This document shows positions 36,556 through 48,893 of a DNA stretch of 64,000 nt, one piece after another; within the stretch, counting starts at the first letter, position 1; the number at the start of each line of letters is the position of its first letter. The translations under genes were made by a program, and so were the position numbers. The notes under the pieces were generated by a model. That model did no database searches. It was not told the origin of the DNA and was given only the letters and a program-made list of their open reading frames with translations. The DNA comes from Kappaphycus alvarezii (taxonomy: Eukaryota > Rhodophyta > Florideophyceae > Gigartinales > Solieriaceae), in the NCBI GenBank assembly GCA_002205965.3, contig NADL03000006.1:930001-994000 (forward strand). The letters are read 5' to 3'.

Positions 36556-39500
36556 AACCCCGCTCTGAGTACGAAAGATTTCATCTAGAGTAGTCTACAA
36601 TGTTACTAGGGTGGAATCAATCCCAGTTGTGAGCAGAGACTCAAGAGAGCCATTCGACACACTCTTTGTTAGAGAATCAGCAATTTTGCTGTTTCCGCTA
36701 ATCCAGCAGACTTCATTACTTTCAAAATTTTCGTGCACCACTCTGGTGGTGGAAATTTCAATTATTTTTCTTCTTTCGGAGGCACTGGATGACTTGGTTA
36801 TGACGTCAAACATTAGCTTTGAATCGGCGAACACTCTTACATGAATTGAATTTCCATACACCCTTTCGAATTCATGCCTGAGCACGAATGCGGAGTCAAA
36901 TTCTTTCGAAAAGGCATATAATTCTCCAATTAAGATAGAAAACACGACCCGCCTGCATTTTTACTGACAAAATCCAGTATTTCGTACTTATCTGTGGTGT
37001 CTGAAGCATTATGGTGTACCAAATTTGTGATTTCATGTCATAAATTGTGCCAAACGAAGCATAAGTATGCACTGGGAAACGTTGTATTTCTCAATCCAGC
37101 TTGGGATATCTCAGAGCAATTTTGGTACCTCTAACTCTTTGATATCGGTATGAAGCAGTTGTATCGAATCTTTTCCGAATATCTTCTCGGATGCTTGCGA
37201 GCCCATATCACATCAAGGCTTTGTGGCTTGTTCATGATGCCGATGCCCCAGCGCTTCTGAACCCGTTCAAATTTCAATCTTTGGCAGTACAGAGAGCCTT
37301 CCAATGTATTCCATCCAGTCGATTTCGACGGTTGGATCGTCTTTCATGCGTATTTGCATCGCAATAAAGTTTGTTTCGTTCCATTTGCGATGTCTTGACT
37401 TGAAATCGGAGCACATTATTGCGATAATTTATTCAAAATTGACTTTTTCCGGCTCATATTATTGCCTGCATATACTGCTGGGACTCCGGAAGACCCAATT
37501 TTATCCCTCTTTTCTCGCAAATAAACTAAAAGATGTCCCGTGCTTAGGGTGAAGCTCAGTCTTTCCTGCGGATAGCTGTGTATCGTGCCCATGCAGTATT
37601 CTTCTCTATAACAGAGACTGCATAGAGGTCGATGGAGCTTCGGTATTTGGTTTTACTCCAAACCAAAGTACTTAAGGTCCTCCTGTTAAGGTTGGGGATT
37701 TTTCTTACGCCTCAGAGGCTCATTACTTTGTAGGTATACTTGAGTAATATAATTGTGGACGATTTGATATCCACAATAGCGGCAAACGATACTGCTTCTT
37801 GCATTGAATTTTCACGCATCCAGTGCATGTTGTGCACAAGTATTTCCTGATCATTTTCTCTGTTACTTTGGAGAACGGAGCTTGCGTTCTATTTTTCTCC
37901 TTGTTATAACTGAAATCTTTAGCGGTTGGGTAAACCTACCGCCGAGTATATTTGAATTGTTTGGTACTTTGGCTTTTTGAACGATTTTGAATGTTTTCCG
38001 ACGCATCAGGGTTTCTAGCTTCTGTGTTTTGTCCTCTTCAAACTTTTTGCTTGGCCATCAAAGGTCATTTTGTAGGACTATGTTGGTAATGGAGGTTTGG
38101 CTAGCAGAGAATTTAGACACGTCCAATGAGTCACCGTTCCTATGGTTGTTTTGGTTCTCCTCCGATCCGAGCAGTATTTTTTTCAGTTCCTTAGAATTAC
38201 TCTGACCATAGTTTTCGCTACGCAGCTCATACCTTTTGTACCCTTTGATTCGTTCCGCAGATAATTTGACTTTTCTACCGTTTGCTTCGAGGATAATGGT
38301 CTTTCCAGGTGCATCGAGTAGCTTGAATGGTCCTTTCCATTCGTTTTATTGTCTCTGAAGGAAAATGAATCGTCTATTATACGCAAAATTGTCATTTTAA
38401 TGCCCGGAATCATACTCTGGAGGGCTCCAAATACTCTGCTGGTGGCTGCTATCTGTATCAACTTTTTGAGATCTTCATTCAGCGTTCTCATGCTTTCCAT
38501 ATGGGCTGATAGCTCCATTAGCCTCAGTAGGATGCGTGGCATAACACCAAATTCAAGTAGTGGTAGGACTGATTCGTTTGGCCTGGCCATTTCGTTAAGA
38601 GGCTTGACTGCAGCTTCGATAGCTTCATGCAATGTCATGTTCTTGCGCTCAGATTTGATTTGGGCTATATTCGGCTTAGGAAGGAATGTTATCTTTCACT
38701 TACTTTTGAGAGAATTGTTGCTTTCCACACCAGCTTAATAAACACAGTACCCGCCATTCTGCATAGATTCCTGTACTTGATGGATGAAAACTGTGGACCT
38801 TCATCTACGTGTATCTCTAGGATTTTTCTTATATACATCAATACCTTTACACTAACATAAGCTTTCCATGCATCATCTGTAGACTCTCCAGGGAGTAAAG
38901 AAGCAGCATTGAGCTTTATATCCTTGCCATCGAAGTGTAAAAGGGGATTACTTCGATGAGTTATAATTCACAACTCACAACATGGTTAAATGTAATGTTC
39001 TCATTGGAAATACTGACTCTAAAACGGCTTAAAATCTTGCCAAGGCGCTGGTAGATATCACAGGAGTTCTCTATATTTTCAAGGCTTCAATTTTCCTTGT
39101 GAGCATTCTTCGTTCCTCGCCCTACGTAGAAAAGAATAGAGAATTTATGATTCAGGGTGATAGAAGTGCCGATGTACCTTGCGGAGTTCTTACTCTCATA
39201 AACATAATCAAGCCATGACCGTTCCAAACCATAAATAGGTGTTCAATGTCCCTGTGATCTCTATTTACCATTCATCGTTTTGAGGGATAAACTTGCTCGT
39301 CTCAAGGCTTATGGATTCTTTATAATAGTACGGGGGTTCAAATGACCCCTACTTCAACAGCTTCAGCGTCGATGGAAATGAAAATGTCATCTCTAGTCGG
39401 GATGTGAATGTTCAATCATCCTATTGCCTTGTGTCTTTGTTGCCGAAAGTTCAGAAACAGTGTCAGTTATTGTCCTTCGGAGCGAACGGCATCCTCATAA

Positions 39501-40598
39501 GGATGCAATATTCATTTGCTTGTTTGTTCCTATGACTGACTTTTGCGCCCCTGTATCGATGCACACGCCATGAAGTTTATTCTCTTTCTCTCTGATGTAT
39601 GGAATGATTTAAACTAGGAGCATTCTTCACCCAAGAAGGAGACTGTAGATACTTCATCTAAAAGGAATTCTGATTTATGTATTTATTTGCATGCAACTTT
39701 GCTCATGGGTCATCTTTCTCTGTAATCTGCAGCTTTCAAGCCTTTTATAACGCATTAATCTCTCTGTAGAGTTAGATGAAGTATAATGGATGATTCTGAT
39801 ATCCATATGAGACATAAAATTTTCGAGTACTTGCCTATCTAATTGTTCATCTGCTTGGTTGTCCATTTTATCGGACTCCGGATGCGGTTTAGAGTCCAGT
39901 TTGTAACAAAGTTACGCAAGCGCGAGAGGAATCCCGTTTTATATGGAGTAGTTATTTCGAAAGTAATCTCCCAGCTTCTCCGCAGCAACACGAGCAATAT
40001 TCAGTGCCTTTTTGCAGTTCTTCACGAGCTGAAATTTATCCCCACAGTTAAAGCATCTATTAATGGACAGGAGTGAAAAACGTTGTTCCGCGGTAAGGAT
40101 ATTCGCGGTTCGGTGGGACCTATTTGGCAAGTCCCTTGATCATATCTTCCCTGGCCACTAATTAGAATACCACGTGCTTCTTTGAAGCGTATCTTGGTAG
40201 ATATGCCTTGGGTAGATATCTCATCTTACAGGCGTCCCATCTCACATTCCTTACTTTATTTTAATTGGGCTTCTAGTACCTCATGGAGCTGCTGAGAATT
40301 CAATCCGTATGTTGCTAGCTTAATAATAATTTTGCAGACCTTTTCAAGAGCAGCTGCAAATTCCATTCCCTCTGCAACTTATCAACTCATTCATAGGTAT
40401 TAAAGAGAGTTATTGACCTTATTTTGGTCAATGTGGGGGTTTCGCAGACTTGCTGCAATGACCCCATTTACGATCCCAATTGCAGCGTTCTTATCATCCT
40501 CATTATATATGAGTTGGATTATATGGTCATTAGTATTCTTAGAGATGAGTTTCGATCAATGCTTCCTTCACGTCTGTCTAGTGTCCATTCGACCATGA

Positions 40599-40819
40599 AA
40601 TGTACTCAATTGAGTACAAATCTTTGCAACAACTGAAAAACTAAAAATTTCAATAAATATTGTTTTGAAATCATCAAAAATGAATCAATTTTAACTAGTC
40701 GTAGCGGGCCAGCGTACAGTAGCAGAAATTATTTACTCTGTATAAGGTCAATAAAGTTCATCAATGGATTTTGAAAATGTACTCAATTGATGCCAAATGT
40801 ACTCAATTGAGTACATTTG
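40599..40819. mobile_element. Candidate MITE-like insertion with palindromic ends
   Basis: The 18-bp palindrome TGTACTCAATTGAGTACA occurs at 40601-40618 and 40799-40816, with a partial third copy (TGTACTCAATTGATG) at 40779-40793. About 180 bp of A/T-rich, non-coding sequence lies between. The whole sits in the gag part of the copia element. No target duplication was recognised, so this is a candidate only. Confidence 0.4.
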
Positions 40820-41926
40820 TCGAATAGACATTAGGAGGTTCCTGGATTCAGTTTGTAGGTCTGGGAATGCTCTCAAGTTTCTTCCCCGAAAAGTGCAGCT
40901 GGTGGAAAAATCTCAGCAATTTCATTCTTCAAAGTGGTACCTGCCATGGATTCATTTTCCAATATGTACGGATAGGAGTCAAAAATCACCTTTGCACTTT
41001 ATAAATGGTACCGACAACAGGCTGCGGTAGCGCATTCATAAATTTTGGTCCATTATGATTTGAAAATCCTGCACCACTATTTTGCCCGAACCCCAAAGGG
41101 TTCCCTGTGTTCCCAGCTGGAGTGCTCATATCTGAAGCACAATATTACTATCTAAAGTAACGAAGGAGTTTTTTGGGTGCCATTTCCTTTTTCTTGTGTT
41201 GCTCGAGGGTTCCTTGTGGTCAATGATTCGGAAGATTCTAAATAACCTGCGATAAGAAAACGCGTCTCAGAAGCCACTCAGTTGACACAATTTGACCCTG
41301 TTTATCCAGAGGAAAATGTTCATCAGAATCAGAAGGAACAGCGGATGGAGCACACACGACACTTAGTCTCCAAAAATTTCGCAATAGTTTCCAGAAAGCA
41401 CCGCAGCCGAGGATACAGTGCCTAGACCCATTGAGATTCCACCTGAATTAGTCACCGCCGAGCACACCGAGACCAATACTTCGTGTTAGGCAAGCCAAAG
41501 ATTACCCCGCTCCAATTGTTCCAAATCCAAAATCGTCTCCCTCCGGTCTCAGTTATTTGACGAAATCAATCTTGGCTGTCACTTTGGTTGTTGAAATTGT
41601 CGTTGCTCAATTTTCCTTTGCTGATATTTACCTTTTTCACTTTTTCTGATGAAATTGAAACAAATTCCCGAATTTGAGAATTTTGGATCCAGCCAGGATG
41701 ACCTGCGAGTGATTACGTCATCTGACGTCCAAGTTTTCCTGCTTATTCCTCTCTCTTCGTTTCTCGGGTTCTTTTCCTGTCGCCAAACCAGACACGACGA
41801 TAACACCTGACCAATTTACAAAGTTTCCCATCCAGTAACCTTGAGTAGTGTGTAGAGGTGACAAAATAAAAGAATAACTAAAAAATATGACACTAAAAGA
41901 TGACGTCGCGAGCGAGAAGTGAACAA

Positions 41927-42078
41927 GGGGGGAATTTTGGGGTGTTTTTAATGCATGAAAAATATGGTCAGCTGTTCCCTGAGGGATGTCGTGATGGTAA
42001 AGGCTTAAAATGTAAAGGATTGGCGGGAAGCCGCCAAAATGCTAGAAGACAGACTGGAGGCCGGCCAGCAGGCACACT
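41927..42078. mobile_element. 152-bp insertion with 8-bp target duplication inside a copia LTR
   Basis: GTGAACAA occurs at 41919-41926 and again at 42079-42086. Compared with the other LTR (32428-32668), the sequence between is extra, so it inserted after the LTR formed. The insert begins GGGGGGAATTTTGG and ends GGCACACT, without obvious terminal inverted repeats. The 8-bp duplication is the size made by hAT transposases. No coding content. Confidence 0.55.
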
Positions 42079-42141
42079 GTGAACAATGTAATACCATATG
42101 GCATCATTAAAATTAAACACGATATTACCCTTCACATCAGT

Positions 42142-42730
42142 GGTATGTACCGTATTGTACTGTACATACTTTATGTAAAATTTTGAGAGGGCGCGTAAAT
42201 TAATTAGTAAAATAAATTTCACCCGAGATCGAATTGGCACTTGTTGAAGAATTATAGCAAAGGGCGTGAGTCATACTTACTGTGCAGTACACTCACAATG
42301 GACCACTTAAAGGTCAGGGCAACAAATGGCCGAACTTAATCCGCTATAGAGCACAAGAACGGACACCGAAAGCACAATGGTGGGTTTCATTGTAACAACG
42401 GACGCAAACCAAACACCAATGTAAATTGATAATCGTCACCAGAGCATGGAGCAAGATCTAATGCAGAGCAATATATGCGTAAACGGTACGGATTCGGAAC
42501 ACTGGAAAGCATAGAATTACGGTAGTACGAATCCATGCCAAACGGCATAGCGAAACGTTACAAAGCGAACCATGGAATAGAGTAATGTGAGCGCTGAAAA
42601 TTCAGAATAGCGGTTGACCGAAGCAAGTAAAAGGGCAGCATGCCGGTATCTTGTGCCGTATCTCTTGGGGCACTAAAGCTATCACATTCCGTTGAGATTT
42701 TTCCCTCAGCCGCCAAATTTCAGTCCAAGA
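42142..42730. other. Spacer between two retroelements
   Basis: No gene seen. A GTACTGTACATAC motif lies at about 42158-42170, immediately beyond the older copia LTR. Confidence 0.4.
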
Positions 42731-42869
42731 AGTAAGACCTAGACATTACAGTAGCAAGAGGACACACTATTCAGTGCTATAAGTACCCTACCATCCGTTG
42801 CCGTTGCGTTCTCGTACACGAGAACGATTATCCATATATCACTACCACTAAACCCCTTTGCTTCCTACA
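42731..42869 (+). repeat. 5' LTR of the copia element
   Basis: 139 bp, paired with 48755-48893. It contains CTCGTACACGAG, a short palindrome, and TATCCATATATCAC upstream of the end. Confidence 0.85.
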
Positions 42870-45800
42870 TGGTAGCATCTCCATTTTCTGGGCTCGAGTC
42901 TCTCGCCGCGTGAAACCCGTCCCACCATCGGGACACCCAGTCAAATAGCTCGAGGCCTCCTCGCTATCGACTACAAAACACCGCACTCAATCCCACACAA
43001 AACCATCTCCATTTCCTCCCCAAAACCCCTTCACAACTCTCACATCATCATCCCTCCCCGATCGATACTCACCCACTGCTCCATTACCTGACTGAATCAT
43101 CCCAAACACACCCTTTCCCTCTTCAAACCCACCAACAGTTCGCCCCAACCCGGCTCAAGCACAACTTATCGAGAAGATAATGGCTTTTCTCAAGCTTCCT
43201 CAAGCTCTCCAATCGGAAGACCCATGACCATGCTTCCTCGACGGGGTGTCAGTAGTTAACGTCAAGAATTTCATCTTCAGCTCGACGTCAACACCGACAA
43301 GAATTCCGGACTGGCTCATGAACGCCCTAAACGAAGACTTCCGTCTGTTTCAAATCGAAGAAGAAATCTCGGAACACTTCCAGTGGTTCGTGGATCCGTA
43401 CACCATAGCCGAAATGGATGCCTTTTGGAAGCTAACTCTCCTCCGCATTATCCGTGCGCTCGCAGGATGCCGCAAAGCTCGCAGCACCAACTCCGTCGAC
43501 CAAGTGATTAAAGCGAATCTCCTTGGCAAGGACGCGTTCAACACAGAAGGTTCTGGTCATCGCACAACCGATCCATCCGACACGTTCGAAGACCCCTCCA
43601 GCGCAATCATCTTTCGAGACAAAGCCAAAGTTGGATTTGACCAAGAGCATCAGTACAATCACTCTATCTTCGGAACGCAGATTGCGTTAGCGGTGAGGAA
43701 AACGAACCGTTTTTCCATCGTCTTCAACCCATACTCGACCAAATGGAAGCCTCTCAAATCCCTAAACAATTTCGAGTTACGGTCTTTTCTCCGTTCTTCA
43801 TGGGAAAGCCCGCCAGGCTGCCGCCAATATCCGCATGACCAACGTCACTCTCGATGAATTCGTCAAGGATCTGAGTAAATACTTCTGTTCGAACCCAAAA
43901 TTCAGGCACGTAAGATCAACCGGTGGAATTCAATCTCATACAAATCCTTCCGAGCAAAGTGAAGCACTCACCACGAGTCCGTCTCCATGTGTATCGACCA
44001 TGTCGTCTCTTTCCACCGTGACCTTCCGGCGTTCATGTCCGCTCCGCAACTCGTCGTGATCCTTCTCCGGGACATCTTCAAGAGAGAAGACTGGTTCAAG
44101 ACCTTGTTCGAAAAACAATCACCACATCAAACCCCGGCTGCCTTCGCGGAACTACCAAAACCGCCGCATCTAACATTGACGATACTCGAAAGGCGCAAGA
44201 GCATCAACCCTCTGGATCATCCTCCTACCATGTCAACGGTGACAACGTGCGATCAACCCTGGACACCACCTCGACGCTTGTAGCCGCTTTCTTCGCCAAG
44301 ACCCACCTCCACCATATAACCGACGCCCGAACGGTATCGGCGACGATTCCCATCCCAAGAGCCCGCAATTTCGCGCTAACTTCCTTCGCGCTGCGCAAGG
44401 GACAGATAATATGCTACGGCTGCAAGATGCCTGGCCATATCCTTCGCTCTTGCCCAGAAAAGCAAAGTACACAAGCCGCCTCCACCGTTTCAAGAACATC
44501 GGAACAGCTGCCCATAGGGTTCTTGAGAACATAGAAAAAGACCCGGATGACACGACCGACGAACTCTCGTGTACATTGATGCTGAGATATCGTCTGCGAA
44601 CGCGAAGAAGACCCCCACGATGCAGAATTCAAAGAATGGATCTGCGCCTTCCTGGATTTGATCGACGACAACAAAATCTTCTCACCACATCCGTAAGCGG
44701 ATTACACACCCCTCCTCAACGTTCAACGTCGAATCCACAGCCGCTTCTACATTCTCTCTGCAGTCACTCGCAGCTGGCCTTCACGAGATGACATTCACTT
44801 TGTCCAAAACGTATTCAATCACACGCTCATCGACCCGGAGCCCCGCGCAACTTATGCTCCGCCGATTGGCTTCAAAAACTCGGTTGGACACCCGTCCGCG
44901 TCGCAAGACTGCCGGACACGGCCAAACCTTTCCGATTCGGCGGCGTTCCCATCGTGCACTCCGTGCCGTTTGCCTTGTTTGTCAACTCACTGACAAACTC
45001 AGGGAAACTCCACACACTCCGTATGGTCGTCTTCGTTCTGCCTCCGACTCCAATCCCATTCCCTTCTGGGGTTGCAGACCAACGGCAACATTCCTTCGAC
45101 ATTGTCTCCGTCGGATTCCCACAGCAGTCACCTCAGGATTAACAAATGGAGATCAGCTCACCCCCTGGTTGTCAAATCGCATGTCTGGACTCAATTCCAG
45201 CCGCTTTGCAAGACCCAAACCCGTCATTCTCTTGGATCCCCTCCTTGCCGATGCCTTCAACATGAAACAATCCAACCTTACCAACCACACCTTCTGGGTC
45301 GACGCGAATGCGAACCCCCCATTTCGAAATTACACCACCATGGGAACGCGACTCCTGGAGATCCAAGCTATCGATTGAAAACGTGGATCATCTCCACAGG
45401 GCACTTCGCCACCCGACTGGATCCTCCCTCATGAACCTCTTTCGCAAACAATCTGAAGGCAGTAAATTACCAGCTGTCCTCAAAGCCCGCATTAACAAGC
45501 AGCAGGAAGACTGCAGGCAATGCGCAGAGACGGCCGAACTTCCCCGAGTCCCCAAATTGGCCCCCCCTCCAGCGACTCCAAACATAGCTGTCTTTCTAGA
45601 TGTCATGCCAACAATATCTACTCTTCCTTACCAAGTTCCTTTCATGCTAGACTACGGCGAAATATCTTGAAATTGGCCTACTCCGTGACAATTCAGCTGA
45701 AACAGCATTTCTGGCGTACCGTATCGCTGGATTGCCAACTTCGACGCCCCACTCTTCACAGTCGTCGACAGGGGATCCAATCTGGTCAGCTCATTTATGG

Positions 45801-48754
45801 CCGACAACCTCCGACCATTGGAGTCACAACTGTGCCCGATTCCGACAGAATCCCCGTGGTCCATCGGCTCGAACGAATGTTCGCACCGCTTCCTGCACAA
45901 AGCCATTGACAAGCTCCTTCTGACACCACAATTCGAGCCAGGTCCCCAATTTGAGCAGCTCATGGCAGAGGTTGAGATGGCATGGAACTTCACGCAGCAC
46001 ACAAATCGCGTCATACCGCACTTCAATCGTTTCGGATCCATGACCGGTGTCCTCGGCGAGCTTACAGACTCATCCACACGAGAACACATAGAATTAATGG
46101 AAATGGCGCGAACGGAAACTGAGAAGCTCCGCGCCGAGGCTGTCATCCGAAATGTCCCGAACTCCCGCCAACGACGGGTTCTCAACTTCCGCAACTTCTC
46201 GGTTGGTCGACACGTATGATTCTACAGAAAGAGAAAAGGATGGCTTCAAGGAATCGTCGCTTCCCTCATGAAGCCCCAAATTATTGTCACTCATGACGCC
46301 AAGTAGTTCCCAACCCGTGAATCTCGACTTCGGCCATACTTTGGTGACATTTCCCTGCCACCGAGATTCGGGACAACGATGCATCTGACGATGCCGTCAC
46401 ACTCGGAAAACCAGACGGACTCTCATCGACCAATACCAACCATGTCGACTCTCAAACAGAGATTCCTCTCACAAGCGTGGTTCGCGATCCCATGTACATC
46501 AGCGCCCTGTCCCGTACAGTGTTCATCGCAAGCTCCATCGGTACTCATCGCCCAACCCAGATCTCCACTGACGACAACATCGTCGTACTCCGCCCGTCAC
46601 ACTAAGTTTAGTGTCATTGGACGCAACCGAACTCGAATTTTGTTCCAAGCACTATCATGCTCGAAGATGCAGAAGACAAGCTCGTCCCCTCACATCGGCA
46701 GAGAAAATCCGGTCACTCTCCAAACTCCGGCTGACCAACAGAAGGCTTTCAAGGATACCAAAGCTGAAGAGATCAAGTTCATGATATCAGGGCCCGTCAC
46801 AGAAGTACCGCAGACGACTTTGGACGACTCCAGTGAACTTCAATCCGTCAAATGGACTCTGATCATCAAGCGTTCCCCAACCGCATCCCCGCCAATCCGC
46901 TTCCGGGCACGACTCGTCAGTGCAGCGCACCTTTCATCTCTTCGCCACTCCGTTATTGGTACGCTCCTACCGTGGACTGAGCACCCTGCGAATCCTACTC
47001 CATCGTCCCAACGCGGGATACCCAACTCCAGTCCCAAGGCGACTCTATCACTCTCATCATTCGAGATGTCACCAAAGCTTACTTGCAAAGCAACCCCACG
47101 AAACGTTTGATCTACTATCGACCCCCACCGGATTACTTCGAATTCTATCCAGAGAAACGTGGATTCATCTGGAAAGCCAATGTACAAATTTACGGCGAAG
47201 TGGAAGCCGGCAGGTATTGGAATGGCACAATTGTACCTTGGATGTGCGAACATATCCTTGATTACAACCAATGCATGTACGATCCCTCTCTGCTATTCAG
47301 CCCGATCCAGCATGCAGCGACCGTTCTCTGCACCGGTGACGCCGCAGCGGCCATGCTAACATCCAAGATATTCGAAGAGGCCAAAATAGCAAAGCGATTC
47401 TTGTGCAGAGATGGCCAGCATCCACCGACAGAATTCAAAGGTATTTACATTTATCGCAACGGTTCAGAAGTCATCATCTCTTAGAGCGCCTACGTTTCCA
47501 AGATCGAGATCTCGATAGAACTCAACGAGTTGCCCAAACCAGAGCAATAACGGCCCATGAAATCCGATGAGATGTCTAAGTTGCGTTCCGATACCGGAAT
47601 ACATGCCTGGATCGCAGTCGGTACAAGTCCAGGTTATTCATTCCTAGCTAGCGTCGCGTTGAAACGAAAAAAGACCAGAGGCTCTCCCCACTGTCCGTAT
47701 TGCGAAACAACCGTCAAGTCCTTACCACAGCTCAGACGCACGACATGGCTTCTTTCGGTACATTCTACTCGACCCAGTCACCATCTACATCCGACTCTAC
47801 TCCGTCGCGGCATTCCAGAATCTCGACACGAAGCACTCCCAAATCAGCTTCATAGTCGGACTTTCAGACAAAGACGACAACTTCAATATAGTTCACTGGG
47901 CACGGCTCCTGTGCCCCGAGAAGACCCAACTCCACGGAAGAATCAGAGATTATGGCCGTCGACGTAGCCTTCCGATCGCTTGATAATATGTCAATCGACA
48001 TCTTCGACCTCCTTAAAAGGATCGTTCCAGTTGTCGCATTCATCGACTGTGAGACACTCTGGACTAACCTGATGAACGACACGGTTCCCTGCATTCGGAA
48101 ATCGGATACGTTGCCGCGAGTTCATAGGAAGGGGAAAGATAGAATCTGTGTGCCTGATTCCCGGCACCGCGAACCCAGCCGATGCAATGACCAAGACCAA
48201 CCCAACTCCATGCTCAAGAACACATTGGCCACCAACAGATGCATCACACCGAGCAAGCGGGTATTCATGTTGCAAGAGTCCCCATACCGCCACCTCACAT
48301 GGATACCAACCACCAAGGTACCGATGCCCGATGATGCCCCGACCATACAATTTGACAAGAAGAAAACACTCAAGTAACAGGCGTTGGAGGTGTGAGGAAG
48401 GCCCATGCAGATCGGAGCTCTGGAAATACTCACCGTTTTATAGTGCCAAAACATTTTGGCCGACACGGTTATCACAGACAATACGGGCGAGAAAATTCTC
48501 AGGTATAGCGCCGAGGGTCGCCGGGAGTGAATATGGCAACAACACGGTTAAATAGACGCCTACAAATTTTCAATGCACTAAGAAAATTCCGGTTGGTTTC
48601 TTTTGATGCGAAAGGTCGTCGTGTTCGTATATTAACGGTCGAAGACAACCGCCGGGCTTAAAGATTGCCGGCTAAAAAACAGAGGTCGCCGAGCTAAAAG
48701 GCTGGTCTTCGTAGGGTCAGATATGTGATACTTCAGCAAAGAAGAGAAGAGGAA

Positions 48755-48893
48755 TGTAAGACCTAGACATTACAGTAGCAAGAGTACACACCATTCAGTA
48801 CCATAAGTACCCTACCGTCCGTTGCCGTTGCCGTCTCGTACACGAGAACGATTATCCATATATCACTACCACTAAACCCCTTTGCTTCCTACA
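48755..48893 (+). repeat. 3' LTR of the copia element
   Basis: 139 bp, starting TGTAAGACC and ending CCTACA. About eight positions differ from the 5' copy. Confidence 0.85.

Larger units (their letters stand above)
36556..42141 (-). mobile_element. Decayed Ty1/copia-type element, body and 5' LTR
   Basis: On minus: 5' LTR at about 42141-41723, gag region with a CCHC knuckle (CFNCGDKFQLVKNC, about 40060), protease and integrase remains between, an integrase C-terminal block at about 38638-38183 (PLLEFGVMPRIL, KKLIQIAATSRVFGALQ), and copia RNase H at 36945-36595 (GELYAFSKEF, FADSKLMFDVITKS, VCWISGNSKIADSLTKS). The RNase H end is where a 3' LTR should begin, but the gypsy element is inserted there and the 3' LTR lies at 32428-32668. 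The element is broken, with many breaks. Both LTR copies are clearly diverged, so it is old relative to the copia element at 42.7 kb. Confidence 0.75.
42731..48893 (+). mobile_element. Decayed Ty1/copia-type element with both LTRs (6.16 kb)
   Basis: LTRs of 139 bp lie at 42731-42869 and 48755-48893 (start TAAGACCTAGACATTACAG, end TTGCTTCCTACA), about 94% identical by eye. TGGTAGCATC directly after the first LTR is the likely primer binding site. The flanking five bases, CAAGA and CAAAA, nearly match and may be the target duplication. Parts in order: gag (from about 43246) with a CCHC knuckle (CYGCKMPGHILRSC, about 44420), protease-like and integrase regions (about 44800-46220, with an integrase tail in MEMARTETEKLRAEAV), reverse transcriptase (about 46840-47484, with YGEVEAGRYWNGT) and RNase H remains (to about 48360). 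It is broken, with roughly ten or more breaks. The LTR divergence makes it younger than the neighbouring copia element. Confidence 0.85.
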
